Shown here one piece after another: positions 25,564 to 35,195 of a DNA stretch of 64,000 nt. The DNA lies in NCBI GenBank assembly GCA_964369915.1, contig CAYJGG010000001.1:1-64000 (forward strand), written 5' to 3'. The notes beneath the pieces are model-generated. The model was not told the DNA's origin. It ran no database searches and saw only the letters and a list, made by a program, of their open reading frames with translations. Each line of letters starts with the position of its first letter. Within the stretch, counting starts at the first letter, position 1. Position numbers and translations under genes: made by a program. This stretch comes from RGIG3102 sp964369915 (GTDB lineage: Bacteria; Bacillota; Clostridia; Oscillospirales; Ruminococcaceae).

Positions 25564-26964
25564 TTAGCAATTATAGAATGCTTCAAAAGCCTTATAAGTT
25601 GCGTAGATATCTAACTTTGAAGATAGTTCAAATGGTGCGTGCATTGATAGAATTGGCACACCAACATCGACAGTTTCAATGTTTTTATCAGCTACAAACT
25701 GTGCAACAGTACCGCCGCCGCCTTGATCAACTTTTCCAAGAAGGCCTATTTGCCAGTTAACACCTTTTTCATCAAATAAACTTGTAACTTTTGCAACTAA
25801 TTCTGCACCTGCATCATTTGTGCCACCTTTACCGCCTGAACCAGTGTATTTTGTTACAACTACACCTTTATTCATATAGCAAGCATTTAATGGATCATGC
25901 ACGTCTGGGAATGTTGGATCATATGCTGCATTTACGTCTGCTGATAAACAAGCTGAACGAGAAAGTACAGTTAACACATTAACATTTTGCATCTGAGCTA
26001 AGTATGTAATAAAGTGTTCTAAGAAATCACTTCTTAAACCAGTAACTCCTGCAGAGCCTGTTTCTTCTTTATCAGCAAAAATTGTTATTGTTGTATTTTC
26101 TTGATTTTTCACTTCAAATTCAGCCATTAAAGATGTGTATGCACAAACTCTATCGTCTTGACCGTATCCACCAACTAAACTTTTATCAAGACCTACATCT
26201 CTTGATTTTCCAGCTGGCACCATTTGAAGTTCTGCTGAAATAAAATCTCTTTCAGTAATGCCATATTTATTATATAAAAGTTCTAAAGCAGCAAGCTTTA
26301 CTGCATCTTTAATTTCTTCATCTGGGTATGGAATTGAAGCTATTAAAACGTTCATTTCTTCACCTTTTAAAACATCACGCATTTTTCTTTCTGCTTGATC
26401 TTTTGCAAGATGTGGAAGTAAATCTGTGATAACAAAAACTGGATCTGTTTCATCTTCACCAATACTAATTTTAATAGTTTCGCCTTTTTTATTTATTACA
26501 ACACCGTGTAAAGCTAAAGGAGTTGCAGCCCATTGATATCTTTTAACTCCACCATAGTAATGAGTTTTAAATAGGGCTAATTCATTTTTTTCATATAGTG
26601 GCATTGGTTTTAAATCAAGTCGTGGTGCATCTATATGACTTGCTATAATATGAACACCATTATCAACTGTTTTTGTTCCGATAGTTGATAATAAAATACT
26701 TCTACCACGATTATTCATATAAACTTTATCGCCACTTTTATATTTTGCAGTTGGTGAAAACTCTATATATCCGTTTTCTTTTGCTCTTTTTTCAATTTCA
26801 TCAACAGCTAATCTCTCAGTTTTGCTTATATCTAAAAATGTTTTATAGCCTTCAGAAAATTCTTGACTTTTTTCAATTAAAGATACGTCGATTTTTGCCA
26901 TATGCTCAACTGAATAGGTTAATTTGTTTTGTAATTCGTTTGCTTTTGAGATTGTTTTTTCCAT
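25564..26964 (-). CDS. M18-family aminopeptidase
   Basis: 466 residues. Di-zinc aminopeptidase of the aspartyl aminopeptidase type: ASHIDAPRLDLK carries the first His and Asp, FADKEETGSAG the bridging Asp and catalytic Glu pair, and a terminal MHAPFE the last His. It is cytosolic and would form a large oligomer removing N-terminal residues from peptides. AGGAAAAAGGAAAGG precedes the start. It is 24 bases downstream of the lytic transglycosylase gene on the same strand, so cotranscription is likely though functionally unexplained. Confidence 0.92.
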   Translation of the reverse strand: MEKTISKANELQNKLTYSVEHMAKIDVSLIEKSQEFSEGYKTFLDISKTERLAVDEIEKRAKENGYIEFSPTAKYKSGDKVYMNNRGRSILLSTIGTKTVDNGVHIIASHIDAPRLDLKPMPLYEKNELALFKTHYYGGVKRYQWAATPLALHGVVINKKGETIKISIGEDETDPVFVITDLLPHLAKDQAERKMRDVLKGEEMNVLIASIPYPDEEIKDAVKLAALELLYNKYGITERDFISAELQMVPAGKSRDVGLDKSLVGGYGQDDRVCAYTSLMAEFEVKNQENTTITIFADKEETGSAGVTGLRSDFLEHFITYLAQMQNVNVLTVLSRSACLSADVNAAYDPTFPDVHDPLNACYMNKGVVVTKYTGSGGKGGTNDAGAELVAKVTSLFDEKGVNWQIGLLGKVDQGGGGTVAQFVADKNIETVDVGVPILSMHAPFELSSKLDIYATYKAFEAFYNC

Positions 26965-26988
26965 TTTTTCGCCCTTTCCTTTTTCCTA

Positions 26989-27567
26989 TTATTCATTTTT
27001 CATTGTATATAATTCTAAATATGCATTATAAGCTTTATCAATCTTATAAACATAATTACTCATTTGTTCATACGGAAATTCTAAAAGAATATCCGATTCT
27101 TGCTTTTCTAATAATGCATCAACTGTTCCCCATCCGCTATGATAAGCTGCTGCTGCAGTTGATATATCATTATTATATCTTTCCATATTTCTTGATATAA
27201 AATATGCTCCAAATCGAATTGAAGTTTCTGGATTAAATAAATCTTCAAAAACTAATTCTTCATATGGTGCATGTTTTAATTTTATCCATGCGAAAGTTTC
27301 GTTTGTTATTTGAGTGAGCCCTATTGCATTTGCAGAAGAAACAGCATTAGGATCAAATCCACTTTCTGTTTTTATGTATGCATATAATAAATATTTATCT
27401 ATACTAAATTCATCTGCATATTTTTCAACAAGCTCTGTGTATTCTAAAGGGTAAGTTAAATATTTTAATTCTTCATTATATTTTTTAATTGAGTTATAAG
27501 TTATAACTCCAACAAAAAACACTATTATTAATAATAAATACCCTCTTAATTTTTTATACTTTTTAAT
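26989..27567 (-). CDS. Membrane-anchored lytic transglycosylase (apparent ATT start)
   Basis: 192 residues if translation starts at ATT (27567-27565). AGGAG lies nine bases upstream of this ATT, and starting there gives a textbook signal anchor, a basic MKKYKKLRG followed by a hydrophobic helix to about residue 25. The first standard codon, GTG at 27522, has no binding site and would begin in mid-helix. The SLT domain holds the catalytic Glu68 (TESGFDPNAVS), GLTQI and an AAAYHSGWG-like motif. It would cleave peptidoglycan glycan strands at the outer membrane face. Cotranscribed with coaE, 15 bases upstream. Confidence 0.8.
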   Translation of the reverse strand: MKKYKKLRGYLLLIIVFFVGVITYNSIKKYNEELKYLTYPLEYTELVEKYADEFSIDKYLLYAYIKTESGFDPNAVSSANAIGLTQITNETFAWIKLKHAPYEELVFEDLFNPETSIRFGAYFISRNMERYNNDISTAAAAYHSGWGTVDALLEKQESDILLEFPYEQMSNYVYKIDKAYNAYLELYTMKNE

Positions 27568-27582
27568 ATTATATATCTCCTA

Positions 27583-28182
27583 TTACATTTTGGCAATAAT
27601 TTTTTCTAAAACAGCTTGACTATCTTTGATTAAATCGTCAACGCTTGTATTATTTTTTATTATATAATCGGCTTTTTTCAGCATAATTTCATAGCTAGTT
27701 TGATTTTTTATTCTATTTTCTGCCTTTTTAAAATCAATATTATCTCTTTTAGTAATTCTTTCTAATTGAATTTTATAATCAGAAAAAACTACTATAAATT
27801 CATCGCAGTATTTTTCAAAATCATGGCCAATGATAACAGCCCCATCTACAAATACTATATTATTATTACAGCTTTGATATTCCCGAATTAAATCTAAAAG
27901 ATTTTTAATAATAAAAGGATGAGTTATTTTTGTTAATTTATCAAGGCTTTCTTTATTTTCAAAAGCTCTTTTTGCAAGCACAGATTTTTCTAAAGAATTA
28001 TTTTTAATAATATCTTTCCCAAACTCTTTTGCTAATTCTTTTAAACATTCAGGATTCTTGTGAACTGATTTTGCAACTTCATCACAGTCAATAACTTTAT
28101 ATCCTTTTTCATTATAATAATTTGAAACTGTTGATTTGCCGCTTCCACTTTGCCCTGTTATTGCTATAACTCTATTTTTCAT
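27583..28182 (-). CDS. coaE: Dephospho-CoA kinase
   Basis: 199 residues, the usual length. Last step of coenzyme A synthesis, phosphorylating the 3'-hydroxyl of dephospho-CoA. P-loop GQSGSGKST (about 10-18), DCDEV substrate motif and the lid region with TKRDN are present. The start overlaps the stop of the sua5 gene by four bases (ATGA). Confidence 0.94.
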   Translation of the reverse strand: MKNRVIAITGQSGSGKSTVSNYYNEKGYKVIDCDEVAKSVHKNPECLKELAKEFGKDIIKNNSLEKSVLAKRAFENKESLDKLTKITHPFIIKNLLDLIREYQSCNNNIVFVDGAVIIGHDFEKYCDEFIVVFSDYKIQLERITKRDNIDFKKAENRIKNQTSYEIMLKKADYIIKNNTSVDDLIKDSQAVLEKIIAKM

Positions 28183-29186
28183 ATATTAATCACCCTAAAT
28201 GCAGCTGCTCTTAATAATCTATTATAAACAGCAAGACCTACACCTTCAAGATTTGGCATCATTGCAAAAACTTTTTCTGCCTTTATTTCATCTAATTTTC
28301 TTAAAGAAGAAAATAAATTTAAAGCTTGCTCATTTGAATTAAATTCACTGCCATAGCTAACAGCCTTAACTTTACATTCTTTTAAGTATTCATCAAAGCA
28401 AAGAATTGTTGCATTTTCTTTTATAGCTAGATTATGCACATCTTTAAAACTTGCATTAACTATTGTTATATCAGCTTTTGGAGCATAATGTTTATGCTTT
28501 AATCCTGGAGATAAAACAGCTATATTTTCGCTTATTTCTTCGTATATTCCATCTGAAAGTTTAACTTCTTTTTCTAAAACTTCTTCTATCTGCTTTTTGG
28601 TAACAAATCCTGGACGATAAATAACTATATCATCAACTAAAGATATAACAGTTGATTCAACTCCTATTTTGCTACTTCCACCGTCTAAAATAAGAGGTAA
28701 TCTGCCATTTAAGTCTTTGTAAACATAATCGGCAGTAGTAGGACTTGGCCTACCACTTCTATTTGCAGAAGGTCCAGCTAAAGGAAGATTTGATTTTTTA
28801 ATAATTTCTAGTGTTACAGGGTTGCTTGGCATTCTAACTCCAACAGTGTTAAGTCCTGCTGAAACTGCATTTGGTACTTCATCTTTTTTTTCTAAAATTA
28901 TAGTTAACGCCCCTGGCCAAAATGCTTCCATTAACTTTTTAGCATCACTGCTTATATTTTTAGCTACTCTATTTAGCATATCATAATCTGAAATATGCAC
29001 AATTAAAGGATTATCCATTGGTCTATCTTTAACTTTAAAAATACCTTCGCTTGCCTTTTGGCTTAAAGCATTAGCAAATAAACCATACACTGTTTCTGTA
29101 GGAAGTGAAACAACCTGTGAATCTAAAAGCAATTCACAGGCTAGTTTTATATTATTTTCACTAGGTTTTAAAACGAGAGTTTGCAC
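28179..29186 (-). CDS. ywlC: L-threonylcarbamoyladenylate synthase (Sua5/YwlC type)
   Basis: 335 residues, so the long form with the YrdC-like catalytic domain (about 1-200; PTETVYGL, KDRPMDNPLIVH, GPSANRSGRPSPT) and the C-terminal Sua5 domain joined by a linker (LSPGLKHKHYAPKA). It makes threonylcarbamoyl-AMP for the t6A modification of ANN-decoding tRNAs. MtaB, which acts on the resulting t6A37, is also in this window (43939). The start is GTG. In many Firmicutes this gene follows prfA, as here. Confidence 0.94.
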   Translation of the reverse strand: MQTLVLKPSENNIKLACELLLDSQVVSLPTETVYGLFANALSQKASEGIFKVKDRPMDNPLIVHISDYDMLNRVAKNISSDAKKLMEAFWPGALTIILEKKDEVPNAVSAGLNTVGVRMPSNPVTLEIIKKSNLPLAGPSANRSGRPSPTTADYVYKDLNGRLPLILDGGSSKIGVESTVISLVDDIVIYRPGFVTKKQIEEVLEKEVKLSDGIYEEISENIAVLSPGLKHKHYAPKADITIVNASFKDVHNLAIKENATILCFDEYLKECKVKAVSYGSEFNSNEQALNLFSSLRKLDEIKAEKVFAMMPNLEGVGLAVYNRLLRAAAFRVINI

Positions 29187-29352
29187 GATTATGAATATTC
29201 CTTTCTAAAAATATGAAAAATCATTTTCACATCGATAAGTATTATCTTCAAGGTTTGCATTTTTATCACACACACTTTAAAAAGGCAGAATTTCGCTAAT
29301 TGTCTATTGCAAAAAACGCAAAACTCTTATTAAAAAAATTCATTTTCAAAAT

Positions 29353-30429
29353 TTAGCCTTCTGAGCTAAGTCTTAATTTTTCAGCTTGGTCTGCTGTGAT
29401 TAAACTATTTATAACCTCTTCTAAATCACCATTTAAAACTTGTTCAAGGCGATATATAGTAAGTCCTATTCTATGATCGGTTAGCCTTCCTTGTGGATAG
29501 TTGTAAGTTCTAATTCTCTCACTTCTATCGCCAGTGCCAACCTGACTTTTTCTATTTTCTGAATATTCTGCATCTTTTTTAGCTTTTTCTTCTTCATATA
29601 ATCTTGAACGAAGAACTTTTAAAGCCTTATCTTTATTTTTATGCTGGCTTCTTTCGTCCTGACATTCAACAACTGTGCCTGTTGGAATATGAGTAATACG
29701 AATAGCAGATGAAGTTTTATTAACGTGCTGTCCGCCGGCTCCTGAGGCTCTAAATGTATCGATTTTTAAATCAGCATTATTAATTTCTATTTCTACATCG
29801 TCAACTTCTAATAAAACAGCCACTGTAACAGTTGAAGTGTGAATTCTGCCTTGAGTTTCAGTATCTGGAACTCTTTGAACTCTATGAACACCACTCTCGA
29901 ATTTAAATTTTGAATAAGCGCCATCCCCTTCTATCGAAAAGCTAACCTCTTTAAATCCGCCAAGCTCTGTTTCATTAACTGATAAAATCTCAGTTTTCCA
30001 GCCTTTAGAATCTGCATACATATTATACATACGATATAAATTATAAGCAAATAATGCCGCTTCTTCTCCTCCTGCACCACCACGAATCTCAATAATAACA
30101 CTTCTATCATCATCTTCATCTTTTGGAAGTAGTAAAATTTGAAGTTCATCTGTTGTTTTTTCGATTAATTCTTTGCTTTCATCGTATTGCAGTTGCACCA
30201 TTTCTTTAAATTCAGCCTCTAGTCCGCCTTCGTCTAGCATCATTTTAGCTTCATCAAAATTTTCTTTTGCAGTTGTATATTCATCAAATTTCTCTATTAA
30301 AGGAGTTAAATTTTTATACTCCTTCATAAGATTTTTATATCTTGTATTATCATTAATTACAGTAGGATCCATTAATAATTGATTAATTTCTTCATACCTA
30401 TTTTTAACTTCAACGAGTTTGTCTAACAT
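29353..30429 (-). CDS. prfA: Peptide chain release factor 1
   Basis: 358 residues. The codon-reading PxT motif is VPDTETQGRIHTS (Pro-Asp-Thr) and the peptidyl-hydrolysis motif GAGGQHVNKTSSAIR holds the methylated Gln. RF1 reads UAA and UAG. The ATG directly follows the stop of the DUF951 gene, with its GGAG inside that gene, so the two are translationally coupled. The usual neighbour prmC, which methylates the GGQ glutamine, is not in the window. Confidence 0.97.
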   Translation of the reverse strand: MLDKLVEVKNRYEEINQLLMDPTVINDNTRYKNLMKEYKNLTPLIEKFDEYTTAKENFDEAKMMLDEGGLEAEFKEMVQLQYDESKELIEKTTDELQILLLPKDEDDDRSVIIEIRGGAGGEEAALFAYNLYRMYNMYADSKGWKTEILSVNETELGGFKEVSFSIEGDGAYSKFKFESGVHRVQRVPDTETQGRIHTSTVTVAVLLEVDDVEIEINNADLKIDTFRASGAGGQHVNKTSSAIRITHIPTGTVVECQDERSQHKNKDKALKVLRSRLYEEEKAKKDAEYSENRKSQVGTGDRSERIRTYNYPQGRLTDHRIGLTIYRLEQVLNGDLEEVINSLITADQAEKLRLSSEG

Positions 30430-30621
30430 TTAATTTTCTCCACTTGATTCAATTATTTTTTTAATATTTTTTTCAATTTTTGCTCTTGGCAGCATAACTT
30501 CTCTATCGCATTTCATGCATTTAATTTTAAAATCCATACCAACTCTTAATATTTTAAAACTGTTATTGCCACAAGGATGAGGCTTTTTTACCTCTACAAT
30601 ATCACCAACATTAATTTGCAT
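30430..30621 (-). CDS. DUF951 zinc-ribbon-like protein
   Basis: 63 residues. Begins with GDIVEVKKPHPCGNNSF, then FKIKCMKCDREV, giving one lone Cys and one CxxC; this is the DUF951 pattern, small proteins of unknown function common in Firmicutes. Abuts prfA with no gap. Confidence 0.88.
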   Translation of the reverse strand: MQINVGDIVEVKKPHPCGNNSFKILRVGMDFKIKCMKCDREVMLPRAKIEKNIKKIIESSGEN

Positions 30622-30810
30622 ATAATATCATACTCCCTATTTCCAGATTTCTAACGATAAAAAAATTTAATTTCCCTTGATTTTAAGCCTTTTTTTGACT
30701 TATCTCATAATATTATAACCGATAATACTTAATTTGGCAAATATTCTTTTCACTTTTTGCATATATTTTTAAAAAGACACAGAAAGACACAGGAAAGGAA
30801 TGAGTATTTT

Positions 30811-31719
30811 ATGGAGTATGTAGCGGAAATGAATTTTCCAATCACTCAAAATATTACAATCGATTTTTTAAAAACAGCAATGGAAAATAGCACAATTTTA
30901 TCTGGTAAGGCTTTAGTATACGAAAAAGGAGTTGGCTTAAGATTAAGCCTTGGAGGATTTGAAGCAATAATTCCAACAAATGAAATTATTTTAAATTTTG
31001 GCACTGATGAAATAAAAGAAGCTGCCATTGTTACAAGAGTTAATAAAAACGTTTGTTTTATTGTTGATAGAATATCCCAAAATAAGGAAAACGAAATTGT
31101 TATATATCTATCAAGAAAAAAAGCTCAAGAAATTGCTTTTGCTGGATACATTCGTCATATTAAATGTGGGGATATTATTTCTTGCGTCATAACTCATATA
31201 GATAATTTTGGAGTTTTTTGCGATATAGGAACGGGTATTAATGCCCTGCTGCCTATTGATTTTATTTCTGTTTCAAGGATTCAATCACCATACGATAGAT
31301 TTTCTATCGGACAAAAAATCTATAGCGTTGTAAAAAGTATTGATGAAAATAACAGAATAGTTTTAACTCATAAGGAATTACTCGGCACTTGGGAAGAAAA
31401 TGCAGATATGTTTTTAGCTCAAACAAAAACTTTAGGGATAGTTCGTAGTATTGAAGATTATGGAATATTTATAGAGCTTGCTCCTAATTTAGCTGGCCTT
31501 GCTGAAATTTGTGAGGGTGTTGAAGTTGGTGATGTTGTTAATGTGTATATTAAAAGCATATTAAAGGATAAAATGAAAATCAAACTTGTTATTATCAGTA
31601 AACTTAATAACTCTGATTTTGATATTAAAATAAATTATTTTAAAACTAAAGGACATATTAATTATTGGAAATATTCTTCTAATAATTCAAATAAACTAAT
31701 AGAAACATTTTTTACTTAA
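30811..31719 (+). CDS. S1-domain RNA-binding protein
   Basis: 302 residues from the ATG at 30811 (AGGAAAGGA upstream); a frame opening at 30757 lacks a site. Two S1/OB folds are readable: about 125-200 (GDIISCVITHIDNFGVFCDIGTGINALLP) and about 205-265 (QTKTLGIVRSIEDYGIFIELAPNLAGLAEI). The N-terminal 110 residues look like a degenerate S1 repeat. It resembles the shortened S1-like proteins of clostridia, where the full ribosomal S1 is often missing. Role: RNA binding, perhaps on ribosomes (inference). Confidence 0.85.
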   Translation: MEYVAEMNFPITQNITIDFLKTAMENSTILSGKALVYEKGVGLRLSLGGFEAIIPTNEIILNFGTDEIKEAAIVTRVNKNVCFIVDRISQNKENEIVIYLSRKKAQEIAFAGYIRHIKCGDIISCVITHIDNFGVFCDIGTGINALLPIDFISVSRIQSPYDRFSIGQKIYSVVKSIDENNRIVLTHKELLGTWEENADMFLAQTKTLGIVRSIEDYGIFIELAPNLAGLAEICEGVEVGDVVNVYIKSILKDKMKIKLVIISKLNNSDFDIKINYFKTKGHINYWKYSSNNSNKLIETFFT

Positions 31720-31779
31720 AATATAATTAGATTTTAAAATTTTAAGTTTTTGTTTTAAAAAATATAAATTTTGCAAATT

Positions 31780-31807
31780 AAAATAGAGCGAAAATTCGCT
31801 CTATTTT
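31780..31807. terminator. Bidirectional terminator
   Basis: 13-base arms with core ATAGAGCGAA/TTCGCTCTAT, a two-base loop and U-runs, between the convergent genes ending at 31719 and 31809. Confidence 0.9.
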
Positions 31808-31808
31808 T

Positions 31809-33557
31809 TTATGATTTATGTCTTAATATAAATGCTTCTACTTCACCATTCCATAATATTTGTTTGCAAAAATGCATATCATCTTCGTAAACTCCATTGG
31901 CTTCAATGGCTCTTTTAATTGGTGAATCTTCAGCAGAAGATTTAGCATTAGTTATGTTAATTGGAGTAAATCTTTTTCCTTTAAATGATTTAGATGCGCT
32001 ATTTTCAAATAATGGATTAATAAACTCTTCACTTATAACATATGTTGGCTCTTTTAATTCATTTAAAACAATTTTTAAATTTTGATTAGCTTTTAATGAG
32101 TTTTCAATTAAAAACTGATGAACTACAGCGCTTGAAATTTGCTGAGAAATATCAACAAGCGTTCCTAGAACCTTTTCGCTAATTGGCTTTTCTTTTTTCT
32201 CAAAAAGAATATATCCAAGTAGCATTTTTTTATTTCTAAGTGCAAAAACTAATATATCGCTATCATCACATTGTTCAACATTGAATTCGTGATTATGCTC
32301 GCCTCTTTTTGAAACTAATAAATGTTGTCCATAAATTTTATCAGCTTGAAACTTTGAATAAATTTCTGTAACTTCTGAAAAACTTATATCTTTTATAGTA
32401 ACATCAACTTTTTCAGTGCTTTTCCAGTTGTATAAGGCTTTTGCACCAGTTTGAGTATAATCGAATTTAACTATACTTGCTTTAGTGAATAAAAACTGCT
32501 CGCAAACTAATTTTAAAATTGATTGAATAGTAACTTCTGCATTTTTTGATTCTTCAACAATATTAAAAACAAATTCTTTAATATCATCTTTAAATTCTTC
32601 TAATTTTTCATTCAAATCAGCATTTGTCTTTTTATTGTTTTCGATTTCAGTTCTAGTTGATTTATAAGAAATTTTTTCTTCGCCTGTATAAAATTCAAAT
32701 CCATTTTTACCTTTTGCTTTTGCATTATATAAAGCTATATCTGCAAATTCATACATTTTTTCAAAAGCATCAGCATCGTTCATTGTAGCTATACCAACAG
32801 AAGCTGAAACATCTATAAAAATATTGTTTTGCTCATAAGTCTTTTTAAATTCTTTACAGACCTCTTGCCCTTTTTTTACAAGCACAGAATGTTCTTTATA
32901 ATTTTTAACAAAAACAAAAAATTCATCCCCACCAACTCTGCCTATGATATCGCTTTTTTGGAAAATAGATTTTAATGCGTTTCCAAGCTGTGTTAAAACG
33001 GCATCACCATATAAATGGCCAAACGTATCGTTGATAGTTTTGAAATTATCTATATCTATTATAAAAAGTGCTCCAGTTTGAATTTCAGCATCTGGAAGAA
33101 AATATTTTTTAATTATTTCTTCGGTAGTATTTTTATTATATAGCCCTGTTAATCCATCTTTTTGACCTTTAATTTCAGCTTGTTTTAAGAATTCTGAAAG
33201 CTGAATATAGGATTTAACTCTAGCTTTTACAACATTATCTTTAAAAGGTTTTGCAATATAATCTATCGCACCTAAATTAAAGCCTTTTTCTTCGCTATTA
33301 GCATCATCCATCCCTGTTATAAAAATTACTGGAATTTTTTTATAATCTTCGCTTGATTTTAATTTTTCAATAATTTGAAATCCATCTAAATCAGGCATAA
33401 TTACATCCAATAATATTATTTTTGGATCTGTTTCTTCTAACACATTAAAAAGCTCCACACCGCTACTAACGCAGTGAACTGAATATTCGTCCTCTAGCAT
33501 TTGTTTTAACACCATTTGATTAAGTAGACTATCATCTACAACTAAAATTTCACTCAT
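31809..33557 (-). CDS. REC-GGDEF diguanylate cyclase with C-terminal sensor-like region
   Basis: 582 residues. Receiver domain (1-120) with phospho-acceptor Asp51 (LLDVIMPDLDGF); GGDEF domain (about 130-290) with an intact GGDEF at 209-213 and metal-binding Asp168/Asp170 (IDIDNF), so active synthesis of cyclic di-GMP is expected. The inhibitory I-site RxxD is degraded (QKSD before IIGRVGGDEF), so product feedback may be lost. Residues 310-582 form a long region, probably GAF-like (YILFEKKEKPISEKVLGTLVDISQQ), that I cannot assign firmly. Single gene; no partner kinase adjacent. Confidence 0.9.
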   Translation of the reverse strand: MSEILVVDDSLLNQMVLKQMLEDEYSVHCVSSGVELFNVLEETDPKIILLDVIMPDLDGFQIIEKLKSSEDYKKIPVIFITGMDDANSEEKGFNLGAIDYIAKPFKDNVVKARVKSYIQLSEFLKQAEIKGQKDGLTGLYNKNTTEEIIKKYFLPDAEIQTGALFIIDIDNFKTINDTFGHLYGDAVLTQLGNALKSIFQKSDIIGRVGGDEFFVFVKNYKEHSVLVKKGQEVCKEFKKTYEQNNIFIDVSASVGIATMNDADAFEKMYEFADIALYNAKAKGKNGFEFYTGEEKISYKSTRTEIENNKKTNADLNEKLEEFKDDIKEFVFNIVEESKNAEVTIQSILKLVCEQFLFTKASIVKFDYTQTGAKALYNWKSTEKVDVTIKDISFSEVTEIYSKFQADKIYGQHLLVSKRGEHNHEFNVEQCDDSDILVFALRNKKMLLGYILFEKKEKPISEKVLGTLVDISQQISSAVVHQFLIENSLKANQNLKIVLNELKEPTYVISEEFINPLFENSASKSFKGKRFTPINITNAKSSAEDSPIKRAIEANGVYEDDMHFCKQILWNGEVEAFILRHKS

Positions 33558-33609
33558 TAGTGTGCTCCTTTGTTACAATTTAAACTAAAACCTTTATTCT
33601 AATACAGTT

Positions 33610-33638
33610 ATTATACAATACAAGTTATTTTAATACAA
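33610..33638 (-). promoter_or_regulatory. Promoter of the REC-GGDEF gene
   Basis: On the minus strand TTGTAT (33638-33633), 17 bases, TATAAT (33615-33610). Confidence 0.55.
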
Positions 33639-33720
33639 GTATAATATTGATAATAATTATAAAACAAATATAAACATTTTAACTAAAAATAATAGTATTC
33701 TTAATATTTAACTATTAATC

Positions 33721-34458
33721 CTATAAAATTTTTGATAAAAATGATTGTAATCTTGGATTATTTGAACTTTCAAAGAATTCTTTTGGAGGTTTATCTTCTG
33801 CAATATTACCTTCATTAATAAAAATAACTCTATCCGCAACTTCTTTTGCAAATCCCATTTCATGGGTTACAATAATCATTGTCATTCCTTCTTTTGCTAA
33901 ATCTGTCATAACATCAAGCACTTCGCCTACCATCTCTGGATCAAGGGCAGAAGTTGGCTCATCAAAAAGCATAACATGCGGATTCATGGCAAGCGCTCTT
34001 ATTATTGCTATACGTTGCTTTTGTCCCCCTGATAATTGAGATGGAAAAGCAGTTTCTTTATCTTCAAGTCCAACTCTTTTTAATAATATTCTTGCAGCTT
34101 CTTCGGCTTCTTCTTTAGACATCTTTTTTAATTGTGTTAAAGAAATAGTTATATTTTTCAAAATATTCATATTGTTAAATAAATTAAACTGTTGGAACAC
34201 CATGCCTATTTTTTCTCTTTGTTTATTTATATCTGTTTTTTTATCAGTAATATCAACATCTTCAAAAAATATTTTCCCTTCAGTTGGCTCTTCTAATAAA
34301 TTTAAACATCTTAAAAAAGTGCTCTTACCAGAACCTGAAGGGCCTATAACAGCCACAACTTCACCTCTTTTAAACTCTGTTGTTATATTATCTAAAACCT
34401 TTAATTTATTAAAACTTTTTGAAAGATTTTCAACTCTTAAAATTATATCTTTATCCAT
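33721..34458 (-). CDS. Polar amino acid ABC transporter, ATP-binding protein
   Basis: 245 residues. Walker A GPSGSGKST, the Q-loop FQQFNLF, signature LSGGQKQR, Walker B VMLFDEPT and switch TH are intact, in the GlnQ/ArtP family. It overlaps the permease gene by eight bases and is the last gene of the operon. Transported amino acid not determinable from the ATPase. Confidence 0.94.
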   Translation of the reverse strand: MDKDIILRVENLSKSFNKLKVLDNITTEFKRGEVVAVIGPSGSGKSTFLRCLNLLEEPTEGKIFFEDVDITDKKTDINKQREKIGMVFQQFNLFNNMNILKNITISLTQLKKMSKEEAEEAARILLKRVGLEDKETAFPSQLSGGQKQRIAIIRALAMNPHVMLFDEPTSALDPEMVGEVLDVMTDLAKEGMTMIIVTHEMGFAKEVADRVIFINEGNIAEDKPPKEFFESSNNPRLQSFLSKIL

Positions 34459-35164
34459 CGTTTTTCATCTTCCTTTCAAAGTATGCTACTAATCTTCCTA
34501 TACTAAATGTCATCACAAAATATAGTATTGCCGCTATAAATAATGGCTCTAATTGACTATACGTAATTGACCTAACATCACTTGTTCTAAAAGTTAAATC
34601 TGCTATACCAATAACAGAAACAACTGATGTTTCTTTAATTATAGTAACAAATTCATTACCAAGTGCAGGTAAGATATTTTTTATTGCTTGTGGTAATACA
34701 ACTAATCTCATAGTTTGAGCTTTATTAAATCCCATTGCTCTTGCAGCTTCATTTTGCCCTTTATCAACGGCTTGTATCCCCGCTCTTATAATTTCAGCAA
34801 CATAAGCACAGCTATTAAAACTAATAGCAACAATACCTGCTGTCATTCTTTGAAAATTTGGAATAAATGCTATATCTGGAAATTCAATTCCTATCATCGG
34901 TAAGCCATAAAACAAGAATGTTAATTGAATTAAAAGTGGTGTGCCTCTCATAAATTCAATATAAGCTGTTGCTGGGTAGCGAAGAATTTTATATTTACTC
35001 ATTCTTGAAAATGCCATAAATATACCAAAAATACTACCAAGTATTACTGAAAATAATGATAAAATTAATGTTCCTTGCATACCTTCAATAAAAAAATTTG
35101 AATATTTTACAAATATCTCAACACATTTTGAGAAAAATTCATAAGCGCCAATTAAAAAGTCCAT
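34451..35164 (-). CDS. Polar amino acid ABC transporter, permease
   Basis: 237 residues, about five membrane helices, HisM/GlnP type. The cytoplasmic EAA loop reads AARAMGFNKAQTMRLVVLPQA, where the ATPase docks. Single permease gene, so probably a homodimer. Precedes the ATPase gene with overlap. Confidence 0.94.
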   Translation of the reverse strand: MDFLIGAYEFFSKCVEIFVKYSNFFIEGMQGTLILSLFSVILGSIFGIFMAFSRMSKYKILRYPATAYIEFMRGTPLLIQLTFLFYGLPMIGIEFPDIAFIPNFQRMTAGIVAISFNSCAYVAEIIRAGIQAVDKGQNEAARAMGFNKAQTMRLVVLPQAIKNILPALGNEFVTIIKETSVVSVIGIADLTFRTSDVRSITYSQLEPLFIAAILYFVMTFSIGRLVAYFERKMKNDG

Positions 35165-35195
35165 AAAATCTCTTTTCTATTTTTATTTATACGTG

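Noticed and set aside
26685..27200. 171-residue frame across the M18 peptidase and transglycosylase genes
   Set aside because: Rich in Phe/Leu/Tyr from reading AT-rich antisense DNA, covers two real genes in the other direction.
29187..29352. Candidate small gene or RNA between prfA and the Sua5 gene
   Set aside because: No open frame with a binding site and no stable symmetric structure by eye.
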